Numbered from the stretch's first letter, positions 55,003 through 63,816 are shown. The stretch: 64,000 nucleotides of DNA from Leucobacter sp. PH1c (GCF_000633415.1 NZ_AYMV01000010.1:36185-100184); one strand, 5' to 3'. Translations and numbers: made by a program. The notes: generated from the letters alone by a model not told the origin.

Positions 55003-56103
55003 TTAGAAGGAGACGACCGGGATCCAGTCGGCGCTCGACACCTCGGAGATGTTGAGCGACGGCTCTGCGGCGCGCAGATCGTCCATGTTCTTGATGTTCT
55101 TCTCGCGGAGCATGTCCTGCGTGACGAGGATCGGCGGGAAGTCGACCGTGTCGGTCTGCAGCTCGCCGGCCATCTTGAGCGCGAGGGTGCGCATCACGGC
55201 CGCGCCGATCGCGTTCGGATCCGTCGCGCCGGTGGCGACCCAGCGGCTGCCCTCGGCGGTCATGAGTTCGATGTCGGCGGTCGAGATGTCGGCGCCGTAG
55301 ACGCGCACGTCCTCGGTGCCGGGCACCTGGTCGAGGCCCGTGAGCGTGCCCTTCGCGAACTCGTCGTAGGGCGAGTAGATCGCCGTGATCCCCGAGTTGG
55401 CCTGCACCGCGGCGGTCACCATGGGCGCCGAATCGGTCGCGGTCGAGTTCGTGAAGTTGCCGGTCTTGAACTTCTGGTCCCAGCTCTGCTTCGTGAGGTA
55501 CTCCTGCCACACCGCGTCGCGGCGGTCGAGCGGGGCGATGCCGTCGTAGTTGACGTAGCCGACCTCGACGCCCGTGCCGATGTCCGAAGCCATCTGGTCG
55601 AGCACGAGCGACGCCATGAGCGCGTCCGACTGCTGCGTCTGCACGGCCTCGGGCGCGCACTGCTGGATCTCGACGTCGTAGATCGCGACGACGATGCCCT
55701 TGTCGAGCGCCTGGTTCACGCCCTCGCAGAGGGTGTCGGGGAGGCCGTGGCGGATGATGATCCCGTCGACGCCCGAGGCGATCGCCTGGTCGAGCTGGGT
55801 CGCCTGGGTCGCGTTGTCGCCCTGCGCGTCGAACACCGAGAGGTCGACGCCGAGTGCGTCGGCCTGCTGGCGGGTGCCGTTCAGGTACTGCTGGAAGTAA
55901 TCGCCCTGGCCGGACTGCTGCACGATCGCGATCTTCACGCCGTCGGCGTCGAAGGGCGCGGGTGCGTCGGCCGTCGCCTCGGCGACCTTCCCGGTGTCGG
56001 TGGGCTTCGCGGAGCTCGCGGGCTCGCCCTGCGTGCACCCGGCGAGGCCGAGCGCGAGGACGGCCGCGGCGCCGAGAACTGCGGTGGTGGTCTTTCGCAT
56101 CAT
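55003..56103 (-). CDS. Sugar ABC transporter substrate-binding lipoprotein
   Basis: 366 residues. Lipoprotein signal with lipobox LAGC (~residues 20-23), then a periplasmic-binding-protein family 1-like fold: KIAIVQQSGQGDYFQQYLNGTR, GVDGIIIRHGLPDTL, GYVNYDGIAPLDRRDAVWQ, VYGADISTADIELM. Resembles ribose/AI-2 binding proteins. The early aromatic residues that stack on sugars are not assignable by eye. Second gene of the minus-strand operon, 30 nt after mtnA, with GAAAGGA before the ATG. Probably binds methylthioribose or 5-deoxyribose, by context only. Confidence 0.9.
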   Translation of the reverse strand: MMRKTTTAVLGAAAVLALGLAGCTQGEPASSAKPTDTGKVAEATADAPAPFDADGVKIAIVQQSGQGDYFQQYLNGTRQQADALGVDLSVFDAQGDNATQATQLDQAIASGVDGIIIRHGLPDTLCEGVNQALDKGIVVAIYDVEIQQCAPEAVQTQQSDALMASLVLDQMASDIGTGVEVGYVNYDGIAPLDRRDAVWQEYLTKQSWDQKFKTGNFTNSTATDSAPMVTAAVQANSGITAIYSPYDEFAKGTLTGLDQVPGTEDVRVYGADISTADIELMTAEGSRWVATGATDPNAIGAAVMRTLALKMAGELQTDTVDFPPILVTQDMLREKNIKNMDDLRAAEPSLNISEVSSADWIPVVSF

Positions 56104-56133
56104 TGCGTTCCTTTCGGGAATGGGGTGCTGCGG

Positions 56134-57174
56134 TTACTGGCCCGAGCCCGCGGCGAAGAGCGGCTGCGCGGCGACGGACGGTTCGGTGACGCCGCGCTCG
56201 GTGACGATCGCGGAGATGATGTCGTGCGGGGTGACGTCGAAGGCGGGGTTGAACGCGCGCACGCCGGGGGTCGCCACGGAGACGCCGCCGAACGCGAGCA
56301 CCTCCTCGTCGCCGCGCTCCTCGATCTCGATCTCCTCGCCCGTCGCGGTGTCCTCGTCGACGGTGGAGTACGGTGCCGCGACAACGAACGGGATGCCCGC
56401 GCGGGCGCAGGCGAGTGCGAGGGCGACCGAGCCGACCTTGTTCGCGGTGTCGCCGTTCGCGGTGATGCGGTCGGCGCCGATCACGGCGAAATCGACCAGG
56501 CCGCGGAGAATCGTGCTCGACGCCGCCCCGTCGACCTCGACGAGGTGCGGGATCCCGTCCTGGTGCAGCTCCCAGCTCGTGAGCCGGCTGCCCTGGAGCA
56601 GGGGGCGGGTCTCGTCGACGTAGACGAGCTCCAGCTTGCCGCGCGTGTGCAGCTCGTGGAGGATCCCGTAGGCGGTGCCCCACGCGGTGGTCGCGAGCGC
56701 ACCCGTGTTGCAGTGCGTCACGGCGCGCAGCGGGCGGTCGCCGATCCGAGCGAGCAGCCAGTCGGCGCCGAGGCGCGAGAGCTCGCGGTTGGCGGCCTCG
56801 TCCTCCGTGGCGATCGCGTGCGCCTCGGCGAGCGTGCGCGCGAAGCCCTCGGCGCGGAACCCGGCGACGCGCTTCGCGCCCCAGGCGAGGTTCACCGCGG
56901 TGGGGCGGGCGTTCGCGACGGCGTCGATCGCGGCGGTGAGGCGATCGGCGTCCCAGCCCTCGCGCTCGGCCTCGAGCAGGGCGAGCGCGACGCCGTAGCC
57001 GCCGGCCGCGCCGAGCGCGGGGGCGCCGCGGACCGCGAGGCGCTGGATCGCGTCGATGAGCAGATCGATGCTCGTGACCTCGAGGTACACCTCCTCGGAC
57101 GGGAGCCGCGTCTGATCGATCAGGCGGATGTGGGAATCTGCAGCGGCATCAATCCACTCGATTGCGCGAACCAT
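56134..57174 (-). CDS. mtnA: S-methyl-5-thioribose-1-phosphate isomerase (MtnA family)
   Basis: 346 residues. RGAPALGAAGGYGVAL near residue 49-64, catalytic Cys155 in VTHCNTGALAT and catalytic Asp235 in VIGADRITANGDTANKVGS, the two residues that define MtnA against eIF2B relatives. Converts 5-methylthioribose-1-phosphate (or 5-deoxyribose-1-phosphate) to the ribulose-1-phosphate. First gene of the operon mtnA-binding protein-ATPase-permease-mtnK. GAAAGGA lies ~12 nt before the ATG. No mtnB, mtnC or mtnD genes are present, so the classic Met salvage route does not continue here. Confidence 0.94.
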   Translation of the reverse strand: MVRAIEWIDAAADSHIRLIDQTRLPSEEVYLEVTSIDLLIDAIQRLAVRGAPALGAAGGYGVALALLEAEREGWDADRLTAAIDAVANARPTAVNLAWGAKRVAGFRAEGFARTLAEAHAIATEDEAANRELSRLGADWLLARIGDRPLRAVTHCNTGALATTAWGTAYGILHELHTRGKLELVYVDETRPLLQGSRLTSWELHQDGIPHLVEVDGAASSTILRGLVDFAVIGADRITANGDTANKVGSVALALACARAGIPFVVAAPYSTVDEDTATGEEIEIEERGDEEVLAFGGVSVATPGVRAFNPAFDVTPHDIISAIVTERGVTEPSVAAQPLFAAGSGQ

Positions 57175-57249
57175 GGGGATGGCGGTCCTTTCGACGGCGT
57201 TGTCAATGTCGCAGTGCGCGAGCTATCGCGAGAAACGTAATTGGTTGAC

Positions 57250-57262
57250 TGACAACTTGTCA
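57250..57262. promoter_or_regulatory. Predicted GntR operator (TGACAACTTGTCA)
   Basis: 13-bp perfect palindrome around a central C, in the divergent mtnA/gntR control region. A TTGTCA half-site also occurs near 57201, closer to mtnA. Confidence 0.65.
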
Positions 57263-57352
57263 AGTGAGGTCACATAAATGCGATTCGCGCCATGACCTAG
57301 ACTGGGGGGCACCGAAATCCGGGCAAGGGGCCCGCGGGCAAAGGAGACGGGC

Positions 57353-58069
57353 ATGGCGAAGCCGGGATCGCGGGTGGCGATCGTCGCGGACGGGCTGCGC
57401 GCTGCGATCCGTTCCGAGGAGTTCGTTCAGGGGGAGCGGCTTCCGACAGAAGCCCAGCTCGCAGAACGATTCGGGGTGTCTCGTCCGACGGTGCGGGCGG
57501 CGCTGCGCGAGCTCGAGACCGTTGCGCTCGTGCGCACCCAGCACGGCGTCGGCAGCTTCGTCTCCGAGCGCCCGGCGGTCACCGCGGGCCTCGAACGGCT
57601 CGACTCGATCACCGAGTCGATCCGAAGCACGGGGCGCGAGCCGGGCATGGTCTACCGGGGGCGAGTGATTCGACCTCTGCTCCCCGACGAGGCCGAGAAG
57701 CTCGAGCTCTCGGGCGATGCCCACGCGCTCGAGCTGCGCCGCACGATCCTCGCCGACGGGGAGGTCGTCGCCTACTCCTACGACCTGATGCCGATCGGCG
57801 TGTTCCCCGAGGGGGAGGATCCCGAGGCTGTGCAGGGCTCGCTGTTCGCCTACCTGCGCGAGGAGCGCAACCTCCACCCGCACTACGGCGTGGCCGAGGT
57901 GCACGCGGTGCAGTCGGACCGGATCGGCTGGGATTCGCCCGTGGGGAAGCCGGCGCTCTACGTGCTGCTCGACCAGGTCCACTTCGACCGCTCCGCGCGG
58001 GCGCTGCTGTACTCGCGCACGTACTTCCTCGAGGGGCGCTACGCGTTCACCATCCGCCGCGCGGGCTAG
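57353..58069 (+). CDS. GntR/HutC-family regulator of the methylthioribose/5-deoxyribose island
   Basis: 238 residues. N-terminal GntR winged helix (LRAAIRSEEFVQGERLPTEAQLAERFGVSRPTVRAALREL) and a HutC-type UTRA ligand domain (~85-235; EKLELSGDAHALELRRTILADGEVVAYS, DQVHFDRSARALLYSRTYFLEGRYAF). UTRA domains usually bind phosphorylated sugars or related metabolites. ATG 57353 follows AAGGAG. Divergent from mtnA and 150 nt before the aldolase gene; palindromic TGACAA sites lie on both sides. Likely a local repressor relieved by a pathway intermediate. Confidence 0.93.
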   Translation: MAKPGSRVAIVADGLRAAIRSEEFVQGERLPTEAQLAERFGVSRPTVRAALRELETVALVRTQHGVGSFVSERPAVTAGLERLDSITESIRSTGREPGMVYRGRVIRPLLPDEAEKLELSGDAHALELRRTILADGEVVAYSYDLMPIGVFPEGEDPEAVQGSLFAYLREERNLHPHYGVAEVHAVQSDRIGWDSPVGKPALYVLLDQVHFDRSARALLYSRTYFLEGRYAFTIRRAG

Positions 58070-58109
58070 CCGCGGAGGTGATTCGAGGGGTGATTCCTGC
58101 TCGGTTGTT

Positions 58110-58117
58110 TGACAACT
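58110..58117. promoter_or_regulatory. Second TGACAACT site upstream of the aldolase gene
   Basis: The 8-mer TGACAACT, identical to the left part of the palindrome at 57250, within GTTGT-TTG-ACAAC (58104-58116). Suggests joint control of the aldolase gene and the mtn operon by the GntR protein. Confidence 0.5.
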
Positions 58118-58218
58118 GATCGGCGCAGCGTGAGAATATTCACGCCGCTCAGCAGCCCAGTGAGGGGCATTGCCGCCGTCTCGGGTGACGAGCGGTCGGC
58201 CGGACAAGTGAGGATCGC

Positions 58219-58851
58219 ATGCTCAACACCCAGGAGGGCGCAGCGGTCGCCCTGGAACTCTCGGACGTCGGGGCGGACGCGGTGCGCCGCGGGCTCGTCC
58301 TCGCGAGCGGGGGCAACCTCTCGGCGCGCCTGGACGCCGAGCACTTCATCGTGACCGGATCCGGCACCTGGCTCGACCGGCTGCGGCCCGGCGACTTCAC
58401 CGTCATGCACGTCGACGGTACCGTCGTCTCCGGCAACCCGAAGCCGTCCAGCGAGTGGAAGCTGCACCAGCGCTCCTACCAGGCGCGCGCCGATGTGAAC
58501 GCCGTGATCCACCTCCATCCCCAGCACGCGGTCCTGCTCGCGACGCTCGGGATCGACATCCGCCTCCTCACGCTCGACCACGCGTTCTACGTGAAGTCGA
58601 TCGGCGTTACGCCGTTCTACCCGAACGGCTCCGACGAGCTCGCCGACACGGCGGCCGCCGAGCTCGCCGAGCACGACTGCGTCGTGATGCGGCACCACGG
58701 CTGCACCGCCGTGGGGGCCTCGATCGAGATGACGTACCGCCGGGCGCTCAACCTGGAGGACGCGGCGAAGGCGACGGTGCTCGCGCGCCAGCTCGGCGAC
58801 ACCGAGACGACCTTCCCCGCCGAGCACTTCCCGAACCTGCACCACGCCTGA
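58219..58851 (+). CDS. Class II aldolase (5-methylthioribulose/5-deoxyribulose-1-phosphate aldolase candidate)
   Basis: 210 residues, zinc class II aldolase/adducin family. GGNLSAR (31-37) binds phosphate, Glu79 in PSSEWKLH is the catalytic acid/base, His98 and His100 (HLHPQH) and His160 (MRHHGC) are zinc ligands. Family members include L-fuculose-1-phosphate aldolase and the aldolases of the DHAP shunt / 5-deoxyribose pathway. Beside mtnK and mtnA homologues, it should cleave the ribulose-1-phosphate product to DHAP plus methylthioacetaldehyde or acetaldehyde. GAGG precedes the ATG by 6 nt. Confidence 0.88.
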   Translation: MLNTQEGAAVALELSDVGADAVRRGLVLASGGNLSARLDAEHFIVTGSGTWLDRLRPGDFTVMHVDGTVVSGNPKPSSEWKLHQRSYQARADVNAVIHLHPQHAVLLATLGIDIRLLTLDHAFYVKSIGVTPFYPNGSDELADTAAAELAEHDCVVMRHHGCTAVGASIEMTYRRALNLEDAAKATVLARQLGDTETTFPAEHFPNLHHA

Positions 58852-58901
58852 GCGCGCTGCGCGAGCCGGCACGCGCGCGGCGCCCGCTCGCGGCGGCACC
58901 C

Positions 58902-58943
58902 GCCCCGGTCACTTGGCAATCGCCGAAGTGGCCGGGGCTTTTT
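58902..58943 (+). terminator. Terminator after the aldolase gene
   Basis: Imperfect ~15-bp stem around CAATCG followed by T5 (58939-58943). Confidence 0.8.
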
Positions 58944-58953
58944 GCGCTGCGAC

Positions 58954-58983
58954 TTGAACATCAGATGAATGTAAGCATAGGCT
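58954..58983 (+). promoter_or_regulatory. Promoter of the siderophore importer operon
   Basis: TTGAAC (58954-58959), 18-nt spacer, TAGGCT (58978-58983). A ~100-nt leader follows before the binding-protein GTG. Confidence 0.55.
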
Positions 58984-59092
58984 GAATGACGCAATCGCCC
59001 ACTGTGCTCCGGCTCCGAGTGGGCGGCCGACGCGCTGCCGCGATGCTCTCGCTGCAGCGCGTTTCCATGTCCGTTCAACCTGAGGATTCGAC

Positions 59093-60097
59093 GTGTCACT
59101 TCGCACCACCCGCACTTCGGCGGCCGCAGCCCTCGCGCTCGGCGCAACCCTGCTGTTCTCTGCATGCTCGACCGGCGCCCCCGCCGGCGACTCCGAGACC
59201 GAGGCCCCCGCGGCGTCGGGCACCGTGACCATCACCGACAACCACGGTGAGGTCGAGGTTCCGGTCAACCCGAAGACCGTCGTCGCGCTCGACAACCACG
59301 TGTTCTCGACGCTCGATGCGTGGGACGTGGAACTCGCCGCAGCGCCCAAGGGCATCATGGGCACGGTGTGGCCGAAGTACCTCGACGAGTCGGTCGCCGA
59401 CATCGGCTCGCACCGCGAGCCGAACCTCGAGACGATCGTCGCGGCGCAGCCCGACCTGATCATCGCGGGGTACCGCTTCGGCGACTCGTACGACGAGATC
59501 AAGAAGCAGAACCCGGACGCCGCTGTGATCGACATCGCCCCGCGCGAGGGCGAGGACCTCATGAGCGAGCTGAAGCGCGAGAGCGACATCCTCGGCCAGA
59601 TCTTCGACAAGAAGAACGAGGCCAAGGAGCTGAACGACAAGCTCGACGCCGCGATCGCTGACGCGAAGGAGGCCTACAACGGCACCGACACCGTCATGGC
59701 CGTGAACACCTCGGGCGGCAAGATCGGGTACCTCGCCCCGGGCGTCGGCCGCTCGGTCGGTCCCGTGTTCGGCGCGCTGGATCTGGTCCCCGCGCTCGAG
59801 GTCGAGGGCGCGACGAGCGACCACCAGGGCGACGACATCTCGGTCGAGGCGATCGCCGCCTCGAACCCGCAGTGGATCATCGCGCTCGACCGCGACGCGG
59901 CCTTCGCTCCCGAGGACCGCGAGGAGGGCTCGCTGCCCGCCGCCGAGCTCATCGCCGGCTCCGAGGCCCTGAAGAACGTGCCCGCGGTCACCGAGGGCAA
60001 CCTGATCTACCTCGACGCGAACTTCTACCTGACCGAGGACATCCAGGCCTACACCGCGCTGTTCACGGACATCAAGGACGCCTTCGCAGCGGCATGA
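59093..60097 (+). CDS. Iron-siderophore ABC transporter binding lipoprotein
   Basis: 334 residues. Lipoprotein signal with lipobox FSAC (Cys ~25), then a type III binding-protein fold: TVTITDNHGEVEVPVNPKTVVALDNHVFSTLDAW, the iron-siderophore family start, long helix EAKELNDKLDAAIADAKEAY and end FYLTEDIQAYTALFTDI. Resembles CeuE/FatB catecholate-type binders rather than heme binders. GTG 59093 has TGAGGA 6 nt upstream. First gene of a four-gene operon; its stop overlaps the next ATG (ATGA). Iron regulation is expected but a convincing DtxR-type box is not visible. Confidence 0.93.
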   Translation: MSLRTTRTSAAAALALGATLLFSACSTGAPAGDSETEAPAASGTVTITDNHGEVEVPVNPKTVVALDNHVFSTLDAWDVELAAAPKGIMGTVWPKYLDESVADIGSHREPNLETIVAAQPDLIIAGYRFGDSYDEIKKQNPDAAVIDIAPREGEDLMSELKRESDILGQIFDKKNEAKELNDKLDAAIADAKEAYNGTDTVMAVNTSGGKIGYLAPGVGRSVGPVFGALDLVPALEVEGATSDHQGDDISVEAIAASNPQWIIALDRDAAFAPEDREEGSLPAAELIAGSEALKNVPAVTEGNLIYLDANFYLTEDIQAYTALFTDIKDAFAAA

Positions 60098-61179
60098 CCA
60101 CTGACGACCGTGCCGCGGGATCCCGCGGCCCCGGAGCGCCCGCTCGCATGAGCGGGCGCTCTCGCGTTGCCTCCGGCGCCGCAGCGCCGGGCGCTGCCGG
60201 GCCGACGGACGCCGCCGCGAGCGCCCCGCCCCGCCGCGCCACGGCCTGGCCGCTGATCATCGGCGTGCTCATCGTGGTCGCCCTGCTCGTGCTCTCCGTC
60301 TTCGTGGGGGTCTACGACCTCTCGGACGGAGAGATGGGCGCGGAGATGCTCTGGATCACCCGCGTGCCCCGCACCCTCGCGCTCATGCTCGCGGGCGCCG
60401 CGATGGCCGCGAGCGGCCTCGTGATGCAGATGCTCACCCAGAACCGCTTCGTCGACGCCACGACCTCCGGGACGACCGAGTGGGCGTCGCTCGGCCTGCT
60501 CCTCACGGCAATCCTCGCACCGAGCGTCGGCATCGTGGGGCGCATGGTGATCTCGAGCGCGTTCGCCTTCATCGGTGCGATGGCGTTCATGCTGATCCTG
60601 CGCAGGATCGTGATCCGCACGACGCTCGTGGTTCCGCTCATCGGCATCATGCTCGGCGCCGTCGTGGGCGCGCTCACCACGTTCCTCGCAGTGCAGTTCA
60701 ACCTCCTCCAGATGGTGGGCACCTGGTTCATGGGGAGCTTCACGAGCGTGGTGCGCGGCCGCTACGAGGTGCTGTGGGTCGTGGCGGTCGTCACGCTGCT
60801 CGTCTTCCTCCTCGCCGACCGGATCACGGTCGCCGGGCTCGGCCGCGACGTGGCCACGAACGTCGGGATGAGCTACGAGGCCATCGTGATCGCGGGAACG
60901 GCGCTCGTCGCGGTTTCGGCCGGCGTCACGGTCGTGGTCGTGGGCTTCCTGCCCTTCCTTGGCCTCGTCGTGCCGAACGTCGTGGCCATGCTCCGCGGCG
61001 ACAACGTGCGCAGCAACCTCCCCTGGGTCTGCATCGGCGGCATCGCCCTCGTCATCATCTGCGACATCATCGGCCGGATCGTTCGCATGCCGTTCGAGGT
61101 GCCGGTCTCGATGGTGCTCGGCATCATCGGCTCCGTCGTGTTCATCGCGATCCTGCTGAGGGGGCGCGCGCGTGTCTAG
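60094..61179 (+). CDS. FecCD-type iron-siderophore permease 1
   Basis: 361 residues. ~50-residue Ala/Gly-rich cytoplasmic N-terminus, then about nine membrane helices. Family signatures: RVPRTLALMLAGAAMAASGLVMQMLTQNRFVDATTSG, and GFLPFLGLVVPNVVAMLRG (the GLxVPHxxR-like coupling helix, here PNVVAML). Pairs with the next gene as a heterodimeric permease. ATG overlaps the preceding stop; an in-frame ATG ~20 codons later is possible. Confidence 0.93.
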   Translation: MTTDDRAAGSRGPGAPARMSGRSRVASGAAAPGAAGPTDAAASAPPRRATAWPLIIGVLIVVALLVLSVFVGVYDLSDGEMGAEMLWITRVPRTLALMLAGAAMAASGLVMQMLTQNRFVDATTSGTTEWASLGLLLTAILAPSVGIVGRMVISSAFAFIGAMAFMLILRRIVIRTTLVVPLIGIMLGAVVGALTTFLAVQFNLLQMVGTWFMGSFTSVVRGRYEVLWVVAVVTLLVFLLADRITVAGLGRDVATNVGMSYEAIVIAGTALVAVSAGVTVVVVGFLPFLGLVVPNVVAMLRGDNVRSNLPWVCIGGIALVIICDIIGRIVRMPFEVPVSMVLGIIGSVVFIAILLRGRARV

Positions 61180-62200
61180 CATCGTCCAGCTCGGCTCCGC
61201 GGGCGAGCTCCCCGAGGTGCCCGAGGCGGCCGCGCCGCGCTGGCGGCGCGCGCTGCCGACCGTGATCGTCTACACGGTCGCCGTCGCGCTCGCGATCGCC
61301 GTGCTGAGCTACGGCAACCCCGCGCCGGTGGGTTCCTCCGGCTTCTGGATCATCGTGCAGTCCCGGCTCGCCTCGCTCGGCACGATCGCGCTCGTCGCCG
61401 TGTGCCAGTCCGTCGCGACCGTGCTCTTCCACACCGCGACCTCCAACCGGATCCTCACCCCCTCGATCCTCGGCTTCGACGCGCTCTACGTGCTCACGCA
61501 GACGGCGCTCGTGTTCGTGTTCGGAACGGCGGCGACCGGGATGGAGGGGATCCCGAAGATCCTCGCCCAGAGCGGTCTGATGGTGCTCTTTGCCACGGCC
61601 CTCTACGGCTGGCTCTTCTCGGGCAAGCGCGCCAATCTGCACCTCCTGCTCCTCGTCGGCGTCGTCCTCGGGATCGGCTTCGGCTCCGTCTCGACCTTCA
61701 TGCAGCGGCTCCTCACCCCGAGCGAGTTCGACGTGCTCAGCGCTCGGCTGTTCGGCAGCATCGGCAAGGGCAACGTCGAGTACCTGCCGGTCGCGGCGAC
61801 GATCGCGGTCCTGATCCTTGCGTTCGTCTGGTCCAAGCGGCGGGTCTACGACGTCGTCGCGCTCGGCCGCGACGCCGCGATCGGCCTCGGCGTGCACTAC
61901 CGCCGCGAGATCGTCACGATCCTCGTGCTGGTCGCGGTGCTCGTCTCCGTCTCGGTCACCATGGTGGGCCCCATGACGTTCTACGGCTTCCTGGTGGCGA
62001 CGCTCGCTTACCAGTTCGCCCGCAACGACTCGCACACCGAGATCCTGCCGCTCGCGATCGGCATCGGGCTCGTCACCCTCGTGGGCGCCACCTTCATCCT
62101 GAAGCACGTGTTCGCCGCGGGCGGTCTCGTCACCGTCATCATCGAGTTCATCGGCGGGCTCCTGTTCCTCATCGTCCTCCTCAGAAAGGGGCTGCGTTGA
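61172..62200 (+). CDS. FecCD-type iron-siderophore permease 2
   Basis: 342 residues, about nine membrane helices. SVATVLFHTATSNRILTPSILGFDALYVL corresponds to the substrate-pathway helix of the family and MVGPMTFYGFLVATLAYQF to the coupling region. Second half of the permease. GTG start overlaps the previous gene by 8 nt. Confidence 0.93.
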   Translation: MSSIVQLGSAGELPEVPEAAAPRWRRALPTVIVYTVAVALAIAVLSYGNPAPVGSSGFWIIVQSRLASLGTIALVAVCQSVATVLFHTATSNRILTPSILGFDALYVLTQTALVFVFGTAATGMEGIPKILAQSGLMVLFATALYGWLFSGKRANLHLLLLVGVVLGIGFGSVSTFMQRLLTPSEFDVLSARLFGSIGKGNVEYLPVAATIAVLILAFVWSKRRVYDVVALGRDAAIGLGVHYRREIVTILVLVAVLVSVSVTMVGPMTFYGFLVATLAYQFARNDSHTEILPLAIGIGLVTLVGATFILKHVFAAGGLVTVIIEFIGGLLFLIVLLRKGLR

Positions 62201-62988
62201 TCCAGCTCACGAACGTCGGGAAGTCCTATCAGGGGCGCCGGGTGCTCGGCCCGATCGATCTCGCGATCGAGCGCGGCGGCGTGACCGCGCTCATCGGACC
62301 GAACGGTGCGGGCAAGTCGACCATGCTGACGATCATCGGGCGCCTGCTCGAGGCCGACAGCGGGCGGGTCACGGTGGGCGGTCTCGACGTGCGCACCGCC
62401 AAGTCGCGCGAGCTCGCCCGCGTCGTGTCGATCCTGAAGCAGGAGAACCACTTCATGGCGCGCCTCACGGTGCGGCAGCTCGTCACCTTCGGGCGCTTCC
62501 CGCACTCCGGCGGGCGCATCACGGAGACCGACCGGCGCGCGATCCACGCGGCCATCGCGTTCCTGGATCTCGCGGGGATGGAGGATCGCTTCATCGATGA
62601 GCTCTCCGGCGGGCAGCGGCAGCGCGCGTTCGTCGCGATGGTGCTCGCCCAGGACACCGACTACGTGCTCCTCGACGAACCGCTCACCGGCCTCGACATG
62701 CGCCACGCCGTCGGGATGATGGGGCAGGTGCGCGCCGCGGCCGACGCGCTCGGGAAGACCGTCATCCTTGTGATCCACGACGTCAACTTCGCTGCGGCCT
62801 ACGCCGACCGGATCGTCGCCCTCGCCGACGGGCAGCTGGTGGCCTCCGGAACGCCCGAGGAGATCATCACCCCGGAGGTGCTCGAGCGAGTGTTCGAGAC
62901 TCCCGTCGACGTGCTGGAGCACGAGGGGCGCCGGGTCGCGGTCTACTACCGGCCCGAGCCCGCCGCGCCGAGCGCCGGTTCCCGGTAG
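62197..62988 (+). CDS. Iron-siderophore ABC transporter ATPase
   Basis: 263 residues. Walker A GPNGAGKST, signature LSGGQRQRAFVAMVLAQ, Walker B YVLLDEPLTGLD, H-loop VIHDVNF. TTG start at 62197 within TTGA overlaps the permease stop; AAAGGG lies 7 nt upstream. Completes the importer. The stop TAG is itself part of the -10 box of the next gene. Confidence 0.93.
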   Translation: MIQLTNVGKSYQGRRVLGPIDLAIERGGVTALIGPNGAGKSTMLTIIGRLLEADSGRVTVGGLDVRTAKSRELARVVSILKQENHFMARLTVRQLVTFGRFPHSGGRITETDRRAIHAAIAFLDLAGMEDRFIDELSGGQRQRAFVAMVLAQDTDYVLLDEPLTGLDMRHAVGMMGQVRAAADALGKTVILVIHDVNFAAAYADRIVALADGQLVASGTPEEIITPEVLERVFETPVDVLEHEGRRVAVYYRPEPAAPSAGSR

Positions 62989-62991
62989 CGT
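62986..62991 (+). promoter_or_regulatory. -10 box of leaderless serine hydrolase gene
   Basis: TAGCGT, 6 nt before the ATG at 62998; shares its TAG with the stop codon of the ATPase gene. Confidence 0.45.
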
Positions 62992-62997
62992 TGAGGC

Positions 62998-63816
62998 ATG
63001 GAGAGTCTGCGCAGCATTGACACCTGGCCCGTGAAGCACGCCGCCGCCGCGGTGATCGCGAAGGACGGCCGGATCCTCGGGCACCACGGGCCGCAGGATC
63101 GCGAGTTCAAGCTCGCCTCGGTGACGAAGCTGCTGAGCGCCGCCGCGGTCCTGCTGGGGATCGAGGAGGGCGTGCTGGAGCTGGACGACCCGGCCGGCCC
63201 CGAGGGGTCGACCGTGCGCCACCTGCTCGCGCACGCGTCGGGCTACGACTTCTCGGAGGACATTCTCCGCGCCCGTCCCGGGCGCAGGCGGGTGTACTCG
63301 AACCGCGGGATCAACGTGCTCGCCGAGGTGTTCGAGGAGCGTGCAGAGATGCCCTTCGCCGAGTATCTCCGCGAGGGCATCCTGGAGCCGCTCGGCATGA
63401 CCGCGACCCGGCTCGAGGGGCCGCCAGCGGCCGGCGCGATCTCGACCGTCGCGGACCTCAGCCGCTTCGCCGCCGAACTGCAGAACCCGCGCGTGCTCCA
63501 CCCGGACACGATCGCGGAGGCCACGCACGTCGTGTTCCCCGGGCTCGACGGGGTGCTGCCCGGGTTTGGGCGGCAGGACCCGAACGACTGGGGGCTCGGC
63601 TTCGAGATCCGCGACGGCAAGCACCCGCACTGGACCGGCGCGCTGAACAGCCCGGGCACGTTCGGGCACTTCGGCCAGGCGGGGACGTTCCTCTGGGTTG
63701 ATCCCGCAGCCGAGGTCGCCTGTGTGGCGCTGACCGACCGCAACTTCGGCGAGTGGTCGGCGGCCGCCTGGCCCGTCTTCTCGGACGCGGTGCTGAGCGA
63801 GCTGGCGCGCGGCTGA
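62998..63816 (+). CDS. Serine hydrolase, beta-lactamase/D-Ala-D-Ala peptidase family
   Basis: 272 residues, class C beta-lactamase-like fold. SVTK (active Ser, ~41-44 in KLASVTKLLSAA), Tyr motif YSNRG, and HFGQAGT in place of KTG. HLLAHASGYDF and EPLGMTATRLEG are typical of the esterase/peptidase branch. No signal peptide, so probably cytoplasmic; true beta-lactamase activity is unlikely. Monocistronic by its own leaderless promoter. Substrate unknown. Confidence 0.85.
   Translation: MESLRSIDTWPVKHAAAAVIAKDGRILGHHGPQDREFKLASVTKLLSAAAVLLGIEEGVLELDDPAGPEGSTVRHLLAHASGYDFSEDILRARPGRRRVYSNRGINVLAEVFEERAEMPFAEYLREGILEPLGMTATRLEGPPAAGAISTVADLSRFAAELQNPRVLHPDTIAEATHVVFPGLDGVLPGFGRQDPNDWGLGFEIRDGKHPHWTGALNSPGTFGHFGQAGTFLWVDPAAEVACVALTDRNFGEWSAAAWPVFSDAVLSELARG

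Noticed and set aside
58972..58990. Possible DtxR/IdeR iron box upstream of the siderophore operon
   Set aside because: Only about 11 of 19 consensus positions match and the core is the -10 box TAGGCT; not convincing without a binding model.
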